A stretch of DNA of 64,000 bases from Alphaproteobacteria bacterium. Its GTDB lineage: Bacteria > Pseudomonadota > Alphaproteobacteria > Micavibrionales > Micavibrionaceae. Made by a program: the position numbers and the translations under genes. The stretch covers positions 62,001 through 126,000 of the forward strand of contig NZDE01000012.1 of NCBI GenBank assembly GCA_002690045.1, given 5' to 3'. Positions 9,094 to 18,460 of this stretch are shown piece after piece; within the stretch, counting starts at the first letter, position 1, and each line of letters begins with the position of its first letter. The notes beneath the pieces are model-generated. The model was not told the origin of the DNA, did not search any database, and worked only from the letters and a program-made list of their open reading frames with translations.

Positions 9094-9122
9094 GTTATAA
9101 ACTTGACGTTCGTTTATGTCAA
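9094..9122 (-). promoter_or_regulatory. Sigma70-type promoter of the orphan operon
   Basis: On the minus strand TTGACA (9117-9122), a 17-bp spacer and TATAAC (9094-9099). The -35 extends to TTGACATAA, as at several other orphan genes in this window. It starts 7 bp after the polA stop codon, so the orphan operon is expressed separately from polA. Confidence 0.7.
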
Positions 9123-9129
9123 ATTTAAT

Positions 9130-11976
9130 TTAATGCGCGTCAGCCCAACTTTGCGCTGCGTCTGCTTCGGCGATAAGCGGTAGCCCGATATTAACGATCT
9201 CTGCAGCTTTCTCCATTTCACTCATGACAAGCGCTTTAACAACATCCACTTTGTCATCTGGCGCTTCGATCATGACTTCGTCATGAATTTGCAAAATCAT
9301 TTGCGCATCTGGGTGTTCGTCACGCAGACGGCGGTCAATGCGGATCATCGCAAGCTTAATAATATCCGCCGCTGTGCCCTGAAGCGGTGCGTTAATCGCT
9401 TGACGTTCAGCAAAACTGCGGCGCATACCGTTTTTATCATTAATGCCCGGCATAAAACATTTTCGTCCAAACAGGGTCTTTATATAACCATCTTTGCGCG
9501 CCTGTTCTTTCGTATCCTCCATGAAGGCTGGGATTTCAGGGAAACGCGCGAAGTAAGCCTCTATAAAGCCCTTCGCATCGCTGCGTGAACAGTCAAGCTG
9601 CTTGGCGAGACCAAAGGCGCTAATGCCATAGATAATGCCAAAGTTTACGGCCTTGGCACGGCGGCGCAGCTCAGGCGTAACATCTTCAAGCTTATAGCCA
9701 AAGACCTGTGATGCCGTAAGGGCATGAATATCTTCGCCATTAATAAAGGCGTCTTTTAACAATTTCACATTTGCCATTGCTGCAATTAAGCGCAATTCGA
9801 CCTGTGAATAATCGGCGCAGATAATTTTACGCCCCGCAGGCGCAACAAAGGCCTTACGAATACGGCGGCCATCTTCGGTACGAATTGGAATATTTTGTAA
9901 GTTCGGGTCAGATGATGACAAACGCCCCGTACTGGTCAGCGCCATATGGAAGGATGTATGAACGCGGCCCGTCTTGTCAAAAATATCTTCTTGCAGACTA
10001 TCTGTATATGTTGACCTCAACTTTGACAACGAACGGAAGGTCATTACCTTTTTGACAATGTCATGGCCTTCATGCTCCAGTTTTTCAAGGACATCTACGG
10101 ATGTTGACCAATCACCAGACTTCGTTTTCTTACCGCCTGTTAAGCCAAGTTCTTCAAACAACACCACGCCGAGCTGTTTTGGCGATGCAATGTTGAATTC
10201 ATGCCCCGCAAGTTTATAGATTTCGCTTTCAACTTCACGAATACGCGTCGAAAATTCGGCGCTAAGCTCTTTTAAAACAAGCGGGTCAACGACCACGCCA
10301 TTATTTTCCATGCGGGCAATAACGGGCGCAAGGCGGCGTTCGACATCTTCATATATACGTGAAACTTTTTCACGGGCGATACGTGGTTTAAGTACATTAT
10401 ATAAACGCAGCGTAATGTCAGCATCTTCGGCGGCATATTCAGCGGCTTCTTTGATCGGCACATAATCAAAAGTGATTTGGTTTTTACCTTTACCGCATAT
10501 ATCACTGTATTTAATGGTCTCAATCCCGAAATTCATTTCGGCGAGTGCATCCATACCGTGGCCATGCTGCGCTCCATCGAGTACGTAAGATATCAGCATT
10601 GTGTCATCAAGCGGGCTAATATCAACGTCAAAACCAGCATTCCACATAATCTGTAAATCATATTTCGCGTTATGGGCAATTTTAAGGATGGATTTATTTT
10701 GCAAATACGGCACAAGCACATCGACCGCCGCGCTTATCGACATTTGCGGCACGTCATCTGCACCGCTATCATCGCTGAGCAAATCAACAGGTTTGCTTTT
10801 ATGTTTTAGCGGAATATAACATGCCCGCCCCGCGCGCGTTGATAAGGATATACCAACTAAATCAGCTTTAGCTGGCGTTAGCCCTGTCGTTTCCGTATCG
10901 AAGGCGAGCAGCCCTGTAGCATCAGCATCTTTAAGCCATTCAGTGAGCGCATCCGGCGTCGAGATAACAGCGTAATCTTTCTCAATATTGACCATATCCG
11001 GCACAATAATATCGCCAATTTCTGCTGATGCAGATTGCGCATCATTCGATGATACAAGCTTTGGTGCGTCCTTAACTTTTTCCTGCCCTAAACGCGTCAG
11101 CACAGAATTAAAGTGATGAATTTTGAGGAACTCTAATACCTCTGGTCGGGTTGGGTCATGCGCATCCAATATTTCAATCGGGTGCGGTAAGTCTACATCG
11201 TCAGCAAGGCGAACAAGCTTTTGTGAAATGCGCGCTTGTTCGGCAAACTCAATCAAATTTTCGCGGCGTTTATTTTGTTTAATTTCGCCGGCGCGCTCCA
11301 ATAATGTTTCAAGGTCACCATATTCATTAATTAACAATGCCGCCGTTTTCACGCCAATGCCCGGTACGCCCGGCACGTTATCAACACTATCACCAGCGAG
11401 CGATTGGACATCAACAACCTTATCTGGCGTAACGCCAAATTTTTCGACCACGCCATCTGCGTCAATAAAGCGCTGCTTCATCGGGTCCATCATGCGGACA
11501 TTGTCATTAACCAATTGCATCAAATCTTTATCAGATGACACAATCGTCACTTTATAGCCCTGCGCGGCTGCGGTTTTTGCGTAGCTTGCAATCAAGTCAT
11601 CGGCTTCAAAGCCATCCTTCTCAATAACTTCTAAGCCAAAGGCTTTGGTAGCCTCGCGCACTAATGGGAATTGAGGGATCAAATCTTCGGGGGTTTCATC
11701 CCGATTGGCTTTATACGCCTCGTATATATCATTACGGAACGTCTGACGTGCGGAATCAAATACCACGCCAACATAAGGCGCATGATAATCATTCAGCAGC
11801 CTTACCATCATATTGGTAAAACCAAGCACCGCCCCAACTGGCGTGCCATCTGGCGCCGTCAGCGGCGGCAACGCATGATATGCGCGAAAAATAAAGGCTG
11901 AGGCGTCGACAAGATAGAGTTCTTTATCGTTTACATTCTGATCCATTGCGGGACTCGTTTTTTGTGCTGTTTCCAT
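9130..11976 (-). CDS. polA: DNA polymerase I
   Basis: Gap-filling repair polymerase that also removes Okazaki primers. About 948 residues from the ATG at 11976; a GTG at 12024 and an ATG at 11946 are alternatives, the last giving the typical family N-terminus (LYLVDASAFIFRAYHAL). Domains: 5'-3' nuclease (first 300 residues; GFEADDLIAS, SSDKDLMQL), 3'-5' exonuclease with an intact DxE motif (LLAFDTETTGL), then the polymerase with motif A DYSQVELR, motif B RRAKAVNFGIIYG and motif C QIHDEV. The preserved exonuclease residues suggest that proofreading is active. It lies downstream of an orphan gene on the same strand. Confidence 0.96.
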   Translation of the reverse strand: METAQKTSPAMDQNVNDKELYLVDASAFIFRAYHALPPLTAPDGTPVGAVLGFTNMMVRLLNDYHAPYVGVVFDSARQTFRNDIYEAYKANRDETPEDLIPQFPLVREATKAFGLEVIEKDGFEADDLIASYAKTAAAQGYKVTIVSSDKDLMQLVNDNVRMMDPMKQRFIDADGVVEKFGVTPDKVVDVQSLAGDSVDNVPGVPGIGVKTAALLINEYGDLETLLERAGEIKQNKRRENLIEFAEQARISQKLVRLADDVDLPHPIEILDAHDPTRPEVLEFLKIHHFNSVLTRLGQEKVKDAPKLVSSNDAQSASAEIGDIIVPDMVNIEKDYAVISTPDALTEWLKDADATGLLAFDTETTGLTPAKADLVGISLSTRAGRACYIPLKHKSKPVDLLSDDSGADDVPQMSISAAVDVLVPYLQNKSILKIAHNAKYDLQIMWNAGFDVDISPLDDTMLISYVLDGAQHGHGMDALAEMNFGIETIKYSDICGKGKNQITFDYVPIKEAAEYAAEDADITLRLYNVLKPRIAREKVSRIYEDVERRLAPVIARMENNGVVVDPLVLKELSAEFSTRIREVESEIYKLAGHEFNIASPKQLGVVLFEELGLTGGKKTKSGDWSTSVDVLEKLEHEGHDIVKKVMTFRSLSKLRSTYTDSLQEDIFDKTGRVHTSFHMALTSTGRLSSSDPNLQNIPIRTEDGRRIRKAFVAPAGRKIICADYSQVELRLIAAMANVKLLKDAFINGEDIHALTASQVFGYKLEDVTPELRRRAKAVNFGIIYGISAFGLAKQLDCSRSDAKGFIEAYFARFPEIPAFMEDTKEQARKDGYIKTLFGRKCFMPGINDKNGMRRSFAERQAINAPLQGTAADIIKLAMIRIDRRLRDEHPDAQMILQIHDEVMIEAPDDKVDVVKALVMSEMEKAAEIVNIGLPLIAEADAAQSWADAH

Positions 11977-12048
11977 GGCTGACAGATTGCCCGAAACGGG
12001 CATGAGAATCCAGAACGAATCCACCGCAAGCGTGATTACCTCACAATG

Positions 12049-12519
12049 TTATTGCAATGATAAGCTTAATGTTTGGATCTTACCCGCCAAATCAATAACG
12101 CGCCCACAGCCCGCAGACATACGCGCAGCAATTACTGCATCGGCTTCGTTTAACTGGTTTTGTGCGAGCTTTTCGTCCAATTCATCACGTAAAAGTTCCG
12201 CGTGTTTTATAACTTGTGTCGGGGCGCCTTGGCCATCATCTTTGGATACGAAATTAAAAATATCTTCAATATGCGGCTGAGTGTCCCCGCCCATTTCGAT
12301 GAAGCATCTTTTCATCTCATACTTCGAAATCATTTTTGACAGATGATCATTCTGTAATGAGAAATGTTCAAAGCTTTCTTGAATTGGTTTCTCCGTCATT
12401 GGCTGACCAGAGAATATCGCCGTGAGAATTTCTTCTTTTTCTTTGGCAATTTCATTTGATTGAACACTCTTAGCCTCCGCTATCAAATGAAATATCTCTT
12501 TCAGTGTCTGCGTACTCAT
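12049..12519 (-). CDS. Orphan soluble protein upstream of polA
   Basis: 156 residues, no signal peptide or membrane segment, highly charged and predicted by eye to be almost all helical (for example EIAKEKEEILTAIF and AELLRDELDEKLAQNQL). The ATG at 12519 has GAGGAG about 14 bases and AAGG about 5 bases upstream. A near-consensus promoter lies at 12546-12574. Codon use resembles that of its neighbours. No family was recognised. polA begins within about 75-100 bp downstream, so read-through into polA is possible. Confidence 0.65.
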   Translation of the reverse strand: MSTQTLKEIFHLIAEAKSVQSNEIAKEKEEILTAIFSGQPMTEKPIQESFEHFSLQNDHLSKMISKYEMKRCFIEMGGDTQPHIEDIFNFVSKDDGQGAPTQVIKHAELLRDELDEKLAQNQLNEADAVIAARMSAGCGRVIDLAGKIQTLSLSLQ

Positions 12520-12545
12520 AACCTTTTTGCTCCTCTAAAGTAATG

Positions 12546-12574
12546 CTTATACCAACAGCAGCGCAATATGTCAA
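12546..12574 (-). promoter_or_regulatory. Promoter of the 12519 orphan gene
   Basis: Minus strand TTGACA (12569-12574), 17-bp spacer, TATAAG (12546-12551). The sequence after the -35 reads TTGACATAT, one base from the TTGACATAA seen elsewhere. It is divergent from the 12628-12656 promoter. Confidence 0.65.
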
Positions 12575-12627
12575 ATAATCGCTATTTTGCCACATATTAT
12601 ATGCATAAAATAATTTGTTATATAAAC

Positions 12628-12656
12628 TTGCATAACGTTATATCTTGTGCTATTAT
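12628..12656 (+). promoter_or_regulatory. Promoter of the 12706 orphan gene
   Basis: TTGCAT (12628-12633), 17-bp spacer, TATTAT (12651-12656), followed by the ATG 50 bp downstream. The spacer contains the palindrome ATAACGTTAT. Confidence 0.5.
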
Positions 12657-12705
12657 GCAAACATACTAAGACATTAAAAACGTAAACATCTTCTGAGGAG
12701 GGCGC

Positions 12706-13458
12706 ATGATTCAAAGCATTGGGTTTAAATTTGATAAAGCAGCTAAACAGTGGATGGCGGCCTTTATGGTTGCCGCAAGTGGAAGCCTTGCCGCAGAAGT
12801 AAATAACGACCATTATTACGAATTGATGCCATTAGAGCAAATTCAGGCAGAAGAAGCCGAAGCACTAGCCAATGGCGACATGCAAGCCGTCGCAGAATAT
12901 GGCCTCGCCGCATCAGCCATTAAAGAGACTAATGAAGGTTTACGCGCAACGCCAAACGATTTACCGCATGATTTTGACGCGAATCTATTTACGGAAGATA
13001 ACCAAGGCACGCTATATAAATCCATAGATCCGCAGCGCGATGTTAACTGGACAGAATATTATGTCGCGCAGAAGACCGCGCAAGTCCTTGCCGAGAAAGT
13101 GCTCGCAGGTACGATTGTTGAAACCATCATGGCGGATGGTCGGATAGAGACGACAAAGACAGCTGGCGAAGGTGGCGGTTACCGCGTGACCAACCCAGAT
13201 GGCGAACAATATTTGGTTGATACTGCCAAATTCGAGAAAATATATGATGATCTGGGGAATGGCGCATATGCCCCTAAGCCTGATCCACGTAAAGTCGTTG
13301 ATGTAGAGCGTAATGTTTCTTTCAAAGCCCCATGGGGTGAAGATATGCGCATTAAAAGTGGTGGCGCTCTTGTCTATGGCGGCCCAAACGATGTGTATGG
13401 CATTCAACCTGATGAGTTTAAGGCAACCTATGCGCCAGTAAATACCCCAAATGTTTAG
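12706..13458 (+). CDS. Orphan protein, possibly exported
   Basis: 250 residues. The N-terminus has a weak signal-like segment (WMAAFMVAASGSLAAEV, residues about 16-32) after two lysine-containing turns. The middle is acidic and probably helical; the last 45 residues (APWGEDMRIKSGGALVYGG, then DVYGI and EFKATY) look like a small beta-rich module, in outline like the short PGDYG-type domains, but the match is weak. The ATG at 12706 is preceded by GAGGAGGGCGC. It is transcribed divergently from the 12519 orphan. Ends in TAG. Confidence 0.6.
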   Translation: MIQSIGFKFDKAAKQWMAAFMVAASGSLAAEVNNDHYYELMPLEQIQAEEAEALANGDMQAVAEYGLAASAIKETNEGLRATPNDLPHDFDANLFTEDNQGTLYKSIDPQRDVNWTEYYVAQKTAQVLAEKVLAGTIVETIMADGRIETTKTAGEGGGYRVTNPDGEQYLVDTAKFEKIYDDLGNGAYAPKPDPRKVVDVERNVSFKAPWGEDMRIKSGGALVYGGPNDVYGIQPDEFKATYAPVNTPNV

Positions 13459-13538
13459 GATAAGAAAACACTTGCGTTTTTCATAATTTTGGTCCATTGT
13501 GCCCTCTAACAGTTTACAAAACTCAGGAGGGCACAGTC

Positions 13539-14210
13539 ATGGCTGGCAATAATATTTTTGAGAATTTTCCAATCATCGGCAAGGCCTATGCCTATCTATT
13601 TAACAAGTCTAGCACCGCTGAAGAGCTAACTTTGGTGCGCATGTTTGAAAAATATCCACTTGCACATAAAGCGTTTCAGGAACAAGAAAATCTTGTAGGA
13701 TTCCTTGGCGGGTCTATGCCTAAAGAATATGGCGACCTTATGCTGAACTACGCCAATGCAGCAGAACAACATATTCAAGCAGAGCACGATGACAAAGAAG
13801 CAATTATCGTCGGCTGCATCTTATTTAACGCATCACCATTTACCTTTGATGACATTCGCCGTTTTGAGGAAGAATATTCACCGCAGGTTAAAACCGTTGT
13901 TGATTACATTCTTGACGGCGACGATAAACTGGTTGAACAAAATCCTTTCATTGCGCAGACTATCGGCATTGTAAGCCTTGTTACACAATATGATCTACAA
14001 AAGAAATTGGATGCCGGCGAACCGGCCGATGAATATGCAGAAATACAAAGTAAAGAAGACGCCTTACCATCAACACTTTTTGTTCATGTCAAAAAACACG
14101 ATGCAAAGCTGTATGACCTACTTGACCAAGCTGCAGAAAAATTGGTGCAGACCATAAAAGCCGCATCAAACAATAATGGCGCAGCGCCACAACAGCAGCC
14201 GAAAATTTAA
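13539..14210 (+). CDS. Orphan protein with a possible degenerate HD-type domain
   Basis: 223 residues from the ATG at 13539, which has CAGGAGGGCACAGTC directly upstream; an ATG or alternative start at 13497 lacks such a site. No signal peptide. Residues about 83-130 (DDKEAIIVGCILFNAS, FTFDDIRRFEEEYSPQVKTV) have the rhythm of the HD domain of RelA/SpoT-like and other phosphohydrolases (an A-x-x-L-H-D helix followed by a T-x-x-x-I-x-x-x-F-G helix), but the histidine-aspartate pair is replaced by FN. If related, it would be catalytically dead. The C-terminus is a flexible Q/N/P-rich tail. Followed by a terminator. Confidence 0.6.
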   Translation: MAGNNIFENFPIIGKAYAYLFNKSSTAEELTLVRMFEKYPLAHKAFQEQENLVGFLGGSMPKEYGDLMLNYANAAEQHIQAEHDDKEAIIVGCILFNASPFTFDDIRRFEEEYSPQVKTVVDYILDGDDKLVEQNPFIAQTIGIVSLVTQYDLQKKLDAGEPADEYAEIQSKEDALPSTLFVHVKKHDAKLYDLLDQAAEKLVQTIKAASNNNGAAPQQQPKI

Positions 14211-14231
14211 TTTCAGAATTGATAAAATTAC

Positions 14232-14263
14232 AAAAGCGGGGAAAATCTTTCTCCGCTTTTTTT
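14232..14263. terminator. Terminator between the 13539 gene and ispG
   Basis: AAAAGCGGGG and CTCCGCTTTT form a stem with one mismatch and a short loop, ending in seven T residues on the plus strand. A run of A at the start could let it also serve the converging ispG. Confidence 0.7.
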
Positions 14264-14265
14264 GA

Positions 14266-15522
14266 TTAGTTTGTTCCTGTTTTCGCCGTATCAGCCGTTT
14301 GCCCGTAGCGGGTTTTGACGTATTCTTCGACGAGCATATGAAATTCGGCGGCGATGTTGTCACCGCGGAGAGTGTGCGTTTTCTTGCCATCCATAAAGAC
14401 AGGGGCAACAGGGCTTTCGCCTGTTCCGGGGAGCGATATACCGATATTCGCGTGTTTGCTTTCGCCAGGGCCGTTTACGATGCAGCCCATAACGGCGACA
14501 TTCATTTCTTCTACGCCGGGGTAATCCTTACGCCACTTAGGCATATTATCATCAAGGGCTTTTTGAATATCTTGCGCAAGTTCTTGGAAAAACGTACTGG
14601 TGGTGCGTCCACAGCCTGGGCAAGCGCTGACTTGCGCGGCAAATGAACGTATGCCCATAACCTGTAACAGCTCTTGGCAGACTTTAACTTCCAATGTGCG
14701 TGGCTCACCGACTTTCGGCGTCAATGAGGCGCGGATGGTATCGCCAATACCCATTTGCAATAAGATGCCCTCGCCAACAGCGGTGGCAACAATACCTTTT
14801 GATCCCATCCCCGCTTCGGTAAGGCCGAGATGAAGGGCATAATCACTACGGTGGGCAAGCTCTTGGTATACGGCAATTAAATCTTGCACGCGACTAACTT
14901 TTGCGGACAGTATAATGCGGTCTTTGCCAAGTCCGAGCTCTTCGGCTTGCTGCGCGCTGATGAGGGCAGATTGCACTAAGGCTTCACGCATAACAGCATC
15001 CGCCGGTAGCGGCATGTCTAACTTGCCATTTTCATCCATCAGGCGGGTTGATAATTTTTGGTCAAGCGAGCCCCAGTTCACACCAATGCGTACGGCTTTA
15101 TCATATTGCAACGCCGTTTCAATAATCATGGCGAATTGCTTGTCTTTCTTTTCGCCAAAGCCGACATTACCGGGGTTGATACGGTATTTATCAAGCGCCT
15201 TTGCCATGTCAGGATATTTAGTCAATAATTCATGACCGTTATAATGGAAACACCCCGCAAGCGGCACGTAGATGCGCTGCTTGATAAGTTCTTCTTTGAT
15301 ATGCGGGACAGCTGCGGCGGCTTCGTCATTATTGACGGTGATACGTACAACTTCTGAGCCCGCATAAGCAAGTTCTTTGACCTGCGCGACGGTCGCGGCG
15401 ATATCAGCCGTGTCTGTATTGGTCATGCTTTGTACAACGACCGGTGCACCGCCGCCAATTGTGACGTTACCAACCTTAACCGCCTGCGTTTGATGGCGCT
15501 GTATATGTGGTAGCATAACCAT
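14266..15522 (-). CDS. ispG: 4-hydroxy-3-methylbut-2-enyl diphosphate synthase (IspG)
   Basis: Iron-sulfur enzyme that makes HMBPP from MEcPP, the penultimate step of the MEP isoprenoid pathway. About 419 residues from the ATG at 15522, which has GGAGAGAAAAC just upstream; a longer reading to 15582 is rejected. The N-terminal TIM barrel begins with [19 protein letters not shown]. The C-terminal domain shows the [4Fe-4S] ligands in [14 protein letters not shown] and [13 protein letters not shown], with E in the second motif. It is full length and appears functional. It is separated from the upstream lipoprotein gene by a terminator. Confidence 0.96.
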   Translation of the reverse strand: MVMLPHIQRHQTQAVKVGNVTIGGGAPVVVQSMTNTDTADIAATVAQVKELAYAGSEVVRITVNNDEAAAAVPHIKEELIKQRIYVPLAGCFHYNGHELLTKYPDMAKALDKYRINPGNVGFGEKKDKQFAMIIETALQYDKAVRIGVNWGSLDQKLSTRLMDENGKLDMPLPADAVMREALVQSALISAQQAEELGLGKDRIILSAKVSRVQDLIAVYQELAHRSDYALHLGLTEAGMGSKGIVATAVGEGILLQMGIGDTIRASLTPKVGEPRTLEVKVCQELLQVMGIRSFAAQVSACPGCGRTTSTFFQELAQDIQKALDDNMPKWRKDYPGVEEMNVAVMGCIVNGPGESKHANIGISLPGTGESPVAPVFMDGKKTHTLRGDNIAAEFHMLVEEYVKTRYGQTADTAKTGTN

Positions 15523-15561
15523 GTTTTCTCTCCAGCTTTTAATGTAATTCACTTCAATACA

Positions 15562-15598
15562 AAAAAAAGCGGTAAAGTGCAAGACTTACCGCTTTTTT
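15562..15598 (-). terminator. Terminator downstream of the 15615 lipoprotein gene
   Basis: Read on the minus strand, AAAAAAGCGGTAAG pairs with CTTTACCGCTTTTTTTT (one bulge, loop of about 7), ending in eight T. It separates the lipoprotein gene from ispG. Confidence 0.8.
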
Positions 15599-15614
15599 CG
15601 GAGTTTTAGAGATA

Positions 15615-16229
15615 TTATTTAATTTTTATATTAATTGGGCCCATACGATGTGTCGTTTCAGCCATACGTAATTCACTTGCGCAGTTATCCAAAGTACCCA
15701 ATTGCTTTGGTGTTTTATACAAAATACCATTAATCGGATTATTCGGGTTTTGCATGAAACTTTCAAGGCAGCGCCCTTTATAACCATTATTCATGAAAGC
15801 CTGCATACCATTAATCGCGCCTTTGCCGTTACTACCAAACTGCACACGATTATCTTGGCTGCGTCCATCAACATTACGATAAACATTGTTCATCGTTGAA
15901 TTCCATATCATTTTACCGTATTGCGGCCCTCTTTGCTGCATTGGTTCGCCAGAAATTTTATCTTGGTTCAGAAGCTGCTTTACATCTGCTGGGTCAAAAC
16001 AATATGCGCTATGTCCATTTGACGCTGTTGTCCATGTGTCCTTGACTGAGCATGCTTCTGCATGGAGACCTTTAAAATCGCGGCTAAGAATCCAGCCTGA
16101 TTTTTGCTGCTGTGCTGATGCGCTATTTAATTGTGCGCCGCCCTGATATTGCGAAGATGATGCGCAGCCGCTTAACACTGTTGTCGCTGCCAAACTAAAA
16201 GCCATCGCATATGTTTTTAAATCCGCCAT
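15615..16229 (-). CDS. Orphan lipoprotein
   Basis: 204 residues. The N-terminus has a lipoprotein signal (MAFSLAATTVLSGCASSS) with lipobox LSGC at about residue 22. The mature part has four more cysteines (EACSVKD, YCFDPAD, GRCLESF, NCASEL), which could form two disulfides in the periplasm. No family was recognised. AAAGG lies about 8 bases before the ATG at 16229. It is a single-gene unit with a terminator behind it. Confidence 0.7.
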   Translation of the reverse strand: MADLKTYAMAFSLAATTVLSGCASSSQYQGGAQLNSASAQQQKSGWILSRDFKGLHAEACSVKDTWTTASNGHSAYCFDPADVKQLLNQDKISGEPMQQRGPQYGKMIWNSTMNNVYRNVDGRSQDNRVQFGSNGKGAINGMQAFMNNGYKGRCLESFMQNPNNPINGILYKTPKQLGTLDNCASELRMAETTHRMGPINIKIK

Positions 16230-16383
16230 TTTATAAACCTTTTCTTCTCTCTATTCCCCTTATATTCAACTTCAGGCTGTTTTTATCACATTTCTATCTA
16301 TATACACAACCAGAATGTTATGTAATTTTACTCAAAAATATTACCGCACGCAACCTTTACGCACAAACAGTTGATAATAAACA

Positions 16384-16413
16384 AAAAAAGGCCCTGCATA
16401 TTGCAAGGCCTTC
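16384..16413 (-). terminator. Terminator of nrdA
   Basis: Minus strand: AAGGCCTTGCA, loop ATA, TGCAGGGCCTT with one mismatch, followed by a T-run of seven. It lies 36 bp after the nrdA stop. Confidence 0.8.
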
Positions 16414-16449
16414 TTCGAATGCTTGTCCCTTATCGTGACCATAAACACA

Positions 16450-18282
16450 TTATTGGCATGATAAACATTCTTCGTAATTATTTTCCTGTAGCTCTGGCTC
16501 ACGCAGATTATCTGGCGCAATTGTTGAGCCACGTTTCCAACTTGCATCACTTTCTGCGCGCTGAATGGATTTTGAGCGGCAGTAATAAAGTGACTTAACG
16601 CCCTTCTTCCATGCAAGATAGTGAATTTCATGCAGGTCTTTCTTATGCACATTTGCAGGGAGGAAGACGTTTAATGACTGCGCCTGACAGATAAATTCTG
16701 CGCGGTCAGCTGCATGCTCAACAAGCCAGCGTTGGTCAAGTTCAAAGGCCGTTTTGAAAACGTCTTTTTCAAGATCATCAAGGAAATCCAAATGCTGAAC
16801 AGAACCTTCATTTGTGAAAATTGATGACCAAACATCTTCGTTATTCTGGCCTTTTTCTTCCAAAAGCTGTTCGAGGTAACGGTTACGTACCGCAAATGAA
16901 CCTGACAGTGTTTTATGCGTAAATGCATTTGCTGCATTAGGTTCAATACCTGGAGACGCCCCACCACAAATAATGGAAATAGACGCGGTTGGCGCGATTG
17001 CCATTTTGTTAGAGAAACGTTCCTTAATTCCGTAATCAGCCGCATCAGGACATGCACCGCGCTCTTCAGCAAGCACTTGTGATGCTTTGTCAGCTTGCGT
17101 ACGGATTTGTTCAAAAATACGCTTGTTCCAAACTTTCGCCATAACGCTTTCCATCGGAATCATCTTCTGCTGAAGGAAAGAGTGCCAGCCCATCACACCA
17201 AGGCCAACTGAACGCTCACGCATTGCAGAATATTTAGCTTTGGCCATGTTGTCTGGTGCTTTCTCGATGAAGTCTGTCAGGACGTTATCTAAGAAGCGCA
17301 TGATGTCTTCTACAAAGTTTTCATCGTCTTTCCACTCATCATATTTTTCCATGTTGATGGACGATAGACAGCAAACAGCCGTACGGTCGTTACCTAAATG
17401 ATCCATACCTGTCGGCAATGTAATTTCTGAACATAGGTTTGACATCTTAACACTCAAACCCGCCATTTTATGGTGCGCAGGAATGCTGTCATTTACATGG
17501 TCGATATTCACGATGTAAGGCTCGCCTGTTTCGATACGCGCTGTTAGCAAGCGAACCCATAGGTCACGTGCATTAACAGTAGAGATAATCGCATTATCCT
17601 TAGGTGAACGTAGCGCCCATTCTTCGTTGCGCTCTACAGCATGCATAAATGCATCTGTTACAAGAACGCCATGGTGCAAGTTCAATGCCTTACGATTCGG
17701 ATCACCGCCTGTTGGACGACGAAGTTCGATAAATTCTTCAATTTCTGGGTGCCAGATTGGCAAGTAAATCGCCGCTGAGCCGCGACGAAGTGAGCCTTGG
17801 GAAATCGCAAGTGTAAGCGAGTCCATCACGCGAATGAATGGAACAATACCTGATGTCTTACCGTTACGGCCAATTTTCTCACCGATTGAGCGGACATTAC
17901 CCCAGTATGAACCGATACCGCCGCCAAGCGAGGCAAGCCATACATTTTCATTCCAAAGTTCAACAATGCTGTCTAGAGAGTCGCCTGTTTCGTTTAGGAA
18001 ACAAGAAATTGGCAAGCCGCGGTTAGTACCACCATTAGAAAGAACCGGCGTTGCTGGCATAAACCAAAGCTTCGACATATAGTCGTAAACGCGCTGTGCA
18101 TGTTCTGAATTGTCACCGTAATACATAGACACACGGGCAAATAGATCTTGGTAGGCTTCTTCTGGCATTAAATAACGGTCTGCAAGGGTGGCCTTCCCAA
18201 ATTCGGTAAGATTCGCATCGCGGCTGCGATCAATACGAATGCGGTTACCTCTTTCCATCTGCGCGACATCAAACATAGACAT
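16450..18282 (-). CDS. nrdA: Ribonucleoside-diphosphate reductase, alpha subunit
   Basis: Catalytic large subunit of class I ribonucleotide reductase, which makes dNDPs. 610 residues, without an N-terminal ATP-cone, as in other alphaproteobacterial members. Visible: MPATPVLSNGGTNRGLPISC with the first active-site cysteine, SLGGGIGSYWGNVRSIG, the radical-site region NLCSEITLP, PTASISIICGGASPGIEP, and the C-terminal redox pair in ECLSCQ. ATG at 18282. The beta subunit gene is not in the window. Two NrdR-box-like sites lie upstream, so it is probably repressed by NrdR when dATP is plentiful. Confidence 0.95.
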   Translation of the reverse strand: MSMFDVAQMERGNRIRIDRSRDANLTEFGKATLADRYLMPEEAYQDLFARVSMYYGDNSEHAQRVYDYMSKLWFMPATPVLSNGGTNRGLPISCFLNETGDSLDSIVELWNENVWLASLGGGIGSYWGNVRSIGEKIGRNGKTSGIVPFIRVMDSLTLAISQGSLRRGSAAIYLPIWHPEIEEFIELRRPTGGDPNRKALNLHHGVLVTDAFMHAVERNEEWALRSPKDNAIISTVNARDLWVRLLTARIETGEPYIVNIDHVNDSIPAHHKMAGLSVKMSNLCSEITLPTGMDHLGNDRTAVCCLSSINMEKYDEWKDDENFVEDIMRFLDNVLTDFIEKAPDNMAKAKYSAMRERSVGLGVMGWHSFLQQKMIPMESVMAKVWNKRIFEQIRTQADKASQVLAEERGACPDAADYGIKERFSNKMAIAPTASISIICGGASPGIEPNAANAFTHKTLSGSFAVRNRYLEQLLEEKGQNNEDVWSSIFTNEGSVQHLDFLDDLEKDVFKTAFELDQRWLVEHAADRAEFICQAQSLNVFLPANVHKKDLHEIHYLAWKKGVKSLYYCRSKSIQRAESDASWKRGSTIAPDNLREPELQENNYEECLSCQ

Positions 18283-18412
18283 ACTCCTAAAGTTGGCTCC
18301 TAATACGGCCTTATTATTCAGTTACACTGGTCACAATTAAAAACAAGCCTCTTCTAAGCTATTTTCAGCATCGTGACGCTACTATTTTACGTTGATAACG
18401 AAATTGCGTGAA

Positions 18413-18428
18413 ACACAATCCTTAGTGA
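18413..18428 (-). promoter_or_regulatory. NrdR box 1 (nrdA-proximal)
   Basis: ACACAATCCTTAGTGA matches the NrdR consensus ACACwATATATwGTGT at 13 of 16 positions by my count. It begins 32 bp before the second box, about three helical turns, the spacing usual for NrdR box pairs. Confidence 0.65.
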
Positions 18429-18444
18429 TCGTTACAATATAAAC

Positions 18445-18460
18445 ATACTATATATCGTGT
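18445..18460 (-). promoter_or_regulatory. NrdR box 2
   Basis: ATACTATATATCGTGT matches the consensus at 14 of 16 positions. It overlaps the likely nrdA promoter (minus strand TTGCGA, 16 bp, TATGTT at about 18442-18470), which suits repression. Confidence 0.7.
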
